A DNA stretch of 17,220 bases from an uncultured Methanosarcinales archaeon. Its GTDB lineage: Archaea > Halobacteriota > Methanosarcinia > Methanotrichales > Methanotrichaceae. The position numbers and the translations under genes were made by a program. The first letter of the stretch is position 1; every line of letters begins with the position of its first letter. The stretch is from NCBI GenBank assembly GCA_937864385.1, contig CALMJN010000204.1, positions 1 to 17,220 on the forward strand, in the 5' to 3' direction. The notes under the pieces are model-generated. The model saw only the letters and a program-made list of their open reading frames with translations, searched no databases and was not told the DNA's origin. Below are positions 14,617 through 17,220 of the stretch, in pieces.

Positions 14617-14657
14617 CATAGAGTATTTGTTATATCTAAAAATAGAATGGGGTAAAT

Positions 14658-15053
14658 ATGAGACAATTCTCGGTTAAAGTTCTGGACGATGCCGACAGGG
14701 AGTTCGTAGAGGTCCTGCGAGAGCTGAACATTCCCAGAAATGTGGCCAGTATGATCACCTATCTGGCCAATGTGGAGGAGGCCACATCAAGGGAGATTGA
14801 GATTGGCTCCAACCTGCGGCAGCCTGAGGTCAGCATCGCCATGCGCACCCTGCGTAATAATAATTGGGTGGAGGAGAGGGAGATCAAAAAAGATGGTAAG
14901 GGCCGGCCGATGAAGGTCTACAGGCTGACCATATCCCTGGATCAGATCATAAAGCACTTTGAGGATGAAAAGCGCCGGGAGTCGGCCAAGACCCTGGAAA
15001 GCATAGCCAAGCTTAAAGAGCTCTCCAGAGGCATCAGCGAGACTCCAGTCTGA
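14658..15053 (+). CDS. Winged-helix DNA-binding transcriptional regulator
   Basis: A 131-residue protein resembling archaeal TrmB/ArsR-type regulators. Residues about 20-95 form the winged helix: a first helix (EFVEVLRELNIPRNVASMI), the turn TSREIEIGSNLRQPEVSIAMRTLRNNNWV where the second part is the recognition helix, and a wing with KKDGKGRPMKVYRLT. From about 95 to the end the sequence is a charged helix, possibly a coiled coil for dimerisation. No metal-binding cysteine or histidine cluster and no ligand domain is visible, so the signal it senses is unknown. GGGG sits five bases before the ATG. It stands alone, with its own AT-rich promoter that carries a direct repeat suited to self-regulation. 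Confidence 0.85.
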   Translation: MRQFSVKVLDDADREFVEVLRELNIPRNVASMITYLANVEEATSREIEIGSNLRQPEVSIAMRTLRNNNWVEEREIKKDGKGRPMKVYRLTISLDQIIKHFEDEKRRESAKTLESIAKLKELSRGISETPV

Positions 15054-15107
15054 GTTGCTCAGAAAATCGGGCCAATGGACAGCTAGAATAGATAAATGCG
15101 GGCCGGA

Positions 15108-15128
15108 GGATGGATGCTGCATCCTTCC
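15108..15128. repeat. Near-perfect palindrome between converging genes
   Basis: GGATGGATGC and GCATCCTTCC form 10-base arms with one mismatch around a single central T. It lies between the converging ends of the regulator (stop at 15053) and the 43-residue gene (stop at 15152). As RNA it would need a few more bases in the loop. It could help terminate in either direction, though no T-run follows it. Confidence 0.4.
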
Positions 15129-15151
15129 GTCCAGACCCTGGGCGTGGAGCC

Positions 15152-15283
15152 TTATTTCTCCTCTTGGCCCCGGCCCCGCAGATCATCCAGGTTTTCTTCC
15201 ATGAGCTTCTTGCTTTTGATCTCTTCTTTTTTGCCACCTTTTCTCTCAGTGCTTCTCTTCTTAAAATCAGCCAAGAACCTCAC
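15152..15283 (-). CDS. Small basic protein, 43 residues
   Basis: A short open frame downstream of the methyltransferase on the same strand begins GTG-AGG-TTC and ends TAA. The protein starts MRFLADFKKRSTERKGGKKE and ends in GRGQEEK. Lys, Arg and Glu make up about half of it, and it is probably helical and disordered. A TAG stop sits immediately before the GTG, so this is the only sizeable start choice. GAGAG lies four bases upstream as a weak ribosome binding site. The gap to the methyltransferase stop is 45 bases. No family is recognised. Such lysine-rich peptides can arise by chance from A-rich sequence, but the clean start, the same-strand position and the otherwise GC-rich genome make it a reasonable real gene. 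Confidence 0.5.
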   Translation of the reverse strand: MRFLADFKKRSTERKGGKKEEIKSKKLMEENLDDLRGRGQEEK

Positions 15284-15328
15284 CTATCTCTCAACAGCAC
15301 CAGAACTCTAATTAACCTTTCCCATAGA

Positions 15329-16204
15329 TCAGGGCCTTGAAGCCAGGCAGGCCCATTGATCATAAATCCCCTTGCTATCGCGATTATCGATTACCTCAAC
15401 ACTCCAGCCCTCTCCCTGTAGCGCCCTCGCGATACTCTCCGCCTCTTTTTGAGTATAAACCGTAAATAGGACCCTCTCCTCCGCCAGGGAGGCAGACAGA
15501 AGAAGTATCTCTTTCCATGCCGGCCAGTTGAAATCGTCGATCAAACCGACCATAAAGCCCAGCACAGCCCGGAAGGATCTGGGGGGGAAGATGGATGGGA
15601 GCAGCCTGGCGTCCAGGACCATGCAACTCTCCGGCTCCAGCTTCCCGGCCTTGAGGCCCTGGCAGACCTCGCAGCGATCCGAGTCCATGACCACTGGGCG
15701 GCGTCCCAGGCGCAGCAGAGCCTGGGTGGCCATTCCGCTGCCGCAGCATATCTCCAAGAGGGGTCCCTCTTCCGGGAGCAGGGGCGGCAGAAGATGCACC
15801 AGCCGCTCTATTCTCTCCTCTACAAATTGGATCCCAGCCTGCGTCAAGCAGCTTTCGCAGAAAAGCTCTCCGGCCAGAGAGAGGGATAGGCATTCATTTA
15901 TGGCTAGTAGAAAGTCCTCCTCCCGAGCCTCCACCCTCCGCTTGATCGAGGACTGCCATCTTCCCGCCTCCTGGGCTGATATCTTGCGGGAGGAGTACCT
16001 GTCGGTGATCACAAGCCAGATGGGGGCGGGCTCTTTGAGGTGCAAAGCATATCCGAGATCCTTGATCTCAATGCCGCCGTCTGCATCCAGACCCTCCTTT
16101 AGTATCTGCTCTGTGACCGGCAGGTCGAGAAGATCCTGCCAGGACTCTTCCGCCAGGAGGATGCTCTCCTGATCATCCAGCTCAAGTATACGATTTAGCA
16201 GCAC
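15329..16204 (-). CDS. Class I SAM-dependent methyltransferase, substrate unknown
   Basis: The protein has 291 residues. The C-terminal half is a Rossmann-type methyltransferase: motif I LLEICCGSG at about 149-157, an acidic residue after strand 2 at Asp174 (VVMDSD), and post-motifs through about 250. The N-terminal 110 residues are unrecognised, with a strand-rich part around WLVITDRYSSRK. Cysteine pairs CESC (116-119) and CEVC (178-181) flank the SAM site and might bind metal. The start is GTG; AGAGG lies eight bases upstream and a stronger GGAGGT slightly further. No target-specific motif such as NPPY is seen, so RNA, protein or small-molecule substrates are all open. It is divergent from the MutS2-like gene with 47 bases between, and is followed by the 43-residue gene. 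Confidence 0.8.
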   Translation of the reverse strand: MLLNRILELDDQESILLAEESWQDLLDLPVTEQILKEGLDADGGIEIKDLGYALHLKEPAPIWLVITDRYSSRKISAQEAGRWQSSIKRRVEAREEDFLLAINECLSLSLAGELFCESCLTQAGIQFVEERIERLVHLLPPLLPEEGPLLEICCGSGMATQALLRLGRRPVVMDSDRCEVCQGLKAGKLEPESCMVLDARLLPSIFPPRSFRAVLGFMVGLIDDFNWPAWKEILLLSASLAEERVLFTVYTQKEAESIARALQGEGWSVEVIDNRDSKGIYDQWACLASRP

Positions 16205-16251
16205 GGATATGGCCTCTACCTCCCCCGCATATCAATCTTCTTGCCCGCTCT
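16205..16251. promoter_or_regulatory. Short divergent gap between methyltransferase and MutS2-like gene
   Basis: Only 47 bases separate the two start codons. No clear TATA box lies within it, so core promoters probably extend into each other's coding regions. The minus strand carries GGGGGAGGT for the methyltransferase; the plus-strand gene has no evident ribosome binding site and may be leaderless. Confidence 0.35.
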
Positions 16252-17220
16252 ATGGAGAAGAAGAGCGCCGGAACAGATATATTATATTCCCGGCTTAATG
16301 CAATCTGCTTGAGACTGAAAGACCTGCCTGGTATAGGACAGAGGATCCGGGAGCGGCTGATTGAGCAGTACGGGGATGAGCAGAGGGCTGTAGAGGCGAT
16401 CCTGACCGGGGATGTCTCCGGCCTGGCAATGGCTGTGAGCGAACGCCAGGCGCTGCTTTTGGTCCGGCATGGCCGCTGCCTCAGGCACTCTATAGCTCCC
16501 TATCAGTTCCTGGCCACCGAAGAAGCGGCCAGGGTGCAGGAGAAGCTGATCGAGCTGCTATCCGGGTATGCTCATACCGATTTCGCCCGGCAGAAGATCA
16601 TGACATTGTTTGCCAGCGGCTGCCCCCAGATCATAGAGGAGAACCGGAGCCTGGCCAGGGCGGCTGCGGCTGCAGCGGAGAAGATGAAAGGCAGGGGCCT
16701 GGAGCAGCTGCTGAAGGGGGTCCGGCCTCTGAGAGAGAGGCCCCCCGCCAGGGTCAGGGAGCGGGCAGTGGCAGCCGCTACTCTGGAGTGCTTTTCCGCC
16801 CTGAAGGCCCGGGGGCTGGACCGGCTGATAGACCTGCATCTAACAGAGAGCCCTTCCGAGCTCTCGGACCTGGCCAGAAGCTACAGCCATGTCTGCCTGG
16901 CGGATGGGCGGGATGAGCAGGGGGAAGTGGAGAGGGCGGAGAGCCTGGAAGAGTGGTATCTGGTTCCCGAGGCCGTGCTGGGCTACTATAAGGAGAATAT
17001 GGAGAGCCTGCTCTCTGCCGCCAGGGCGGCTGAGCTTCTCAGGGATGGGGGTGTGGCCGGCTTTTCCCGGTGGAAGGAGCTGGAGGGGCTACTATCCCGG
17101 CTGGAGGAGAGCGGCGACAGCGAGGAGGAGAGGCTGAAAAGGCTAATCGACAATCTAAACCCAGTTGTGGAGAGGGCGGCCGCCTGGGCCAATGAGGAGC
17201 TGAAGCAGAGGATAGAGAGA
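16252..17220 (+). CDS. MutS2/MutS5-like mismatch repair homologue, N-terminal part (runs off the edge)
   Basis: An open frame from the ATG at 16252 continues without a stop to the end of the window, 323 residues. Residues 22-40 contain a helix-hairpin-helix (LKDLPGIGQRIRERL), a non-specific DNA-binding motif. The remainder is almost wholly helical and rich in Arg, Glu, Leu and Ala, like the lever and clamp helices of MutS proteins. The WYLVPEAVLGYYKENMESL segment near 240-258 resembles archaeal MutS-family proteins of the MutS2/MutS5 type, which carry an N-terminal hairpin motif. The Walker ATPase expected downstream is outside the window, so the assignment is moderate. Upstream in-frame codons lack ATG, GTG or TTG back to the methyltransferase overlap, so ATG 16252 is the likely start. 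A structural helicase-associated protein is an alternative. Confidence 0.6.
   Translation, partial: MEKKSAGTDILYSRLNAICLRLKDLPGIGQRIRERLIEQYGDEQRAVEAILTGDVSGLAMAVSERQALLLVRHGRCLRHSIAPYQFLATEEAARVQEKLIELLSGYAHTDFARQKIMTLFASGCPQIIEENRSLARAAAAAAEKMKGRGLEQLLKGVRPLRERPPARVRERAVAAATLECFSALKARGLDRLIDLHLTESPSELSDLARSYSHVCLADGRDEQGEVERAESLEEWYLVPEAVLGYYKENMESLLSAARAAELLRDGGVAGFSRWKELEGLLSRLEESGDSEEERLKRLIDNLNPVVERAAAWANEELKQRIER

Noticed and set aside
15034..15340. Three other open frames of 67-76 codons in the gap after the regulator
   Set aside because: They lack ribosome binding sites and natural composition. The minus-strand 43-residue frame explains the A-rich strand better.
1..17220. CRISPR arrays, tRNA or rRNA genes, insertion sequences, toxin-antitoxin or defence operons
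   Set aside because: No regularly spaced repeats, tRNA-like cloverleaf, transposase or terminal inverted repeats were seen. The PIN domain belongs to the PINA protein and is not a VapC toxin.

Overview
The window looks like a methanogenic archaeon of the Methanosarcinales, most like an acetate-using Methanothrix (Methanosaeta). Three things point there: a tetrahydromethanopterin-pathway gene (ftr), the archaeal-only IMP cyclohydrolase purO, and a PIN-ATPase-KH protein, together with bacterial-type mutS and mutL, which are common in mesophilic methanogens. Promoters are archaeal (TATA boxes) and Shine-Dalgarno sites are frequent. The genus is an inference from gene content and protein style.

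Layout. (1) Bases 1 to about 480 do not fit the rest. They hold a cut-off N-terminus of a bacterial acetolactate synthase large subunit, then a short unrecognised coding piece with G or C at almost every third codon position. This looks like a mis-joined contig end. (2) Bases 549-4985, minus strand, form one tight operon porC-porD-porA-porB-purO-ftr, with a TATA box near 5048 and a hairpin plus T-run terminator just after ftr. It links pyruvate synthesis from acetyl-CoA, the last step of IMP synthesis, and formyl transfer between methanofuran and tetrahydromethanopterin. (3) Bases 5149-7669, plus strand, hold an unrecognised cysteine-rich protein followed by a PINA-type ATPase. (4) Bases 7901-8572 encode a small secreted protein. 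(5) Bases 8750-14528, plus strand, hold mutS and mutL, which overlap, then an AIR synthase/HypE-superfamily protein. (6) Bases 14658-15053 encode a winged-helix regulator with its own AT-rich promoter. (7) Converging on it from the minus strand are a SAM methyltransferase and a newly noticed 43-residue basic protein. (8) Divergent from the methyltransferase, an open reading frame starting at 16252 runs off the right edge. It has a helix-hairpin-helix and resembles the N-terminal part of archaeal MutS2/MutS5-type proteins.

How the genes work together: the left operon is central carbon and one-carbon metabolism. The right half is rich in DNA repair, with MutS, an endonuclease-type MutL and probably a second MutS homologue within about 5 kb. 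No tRNA, rRNA, CRISPR array, transposase or phage gene was seen. No gene-free stretch exceeds 300 bases. I found no clear new multi-gene system. The best leads are the unexplained partners: the CXXC protein beside PINA, the methyltransferase with its 43-residue neighbour, and the AIR-synthase-like gene behind mutSL.
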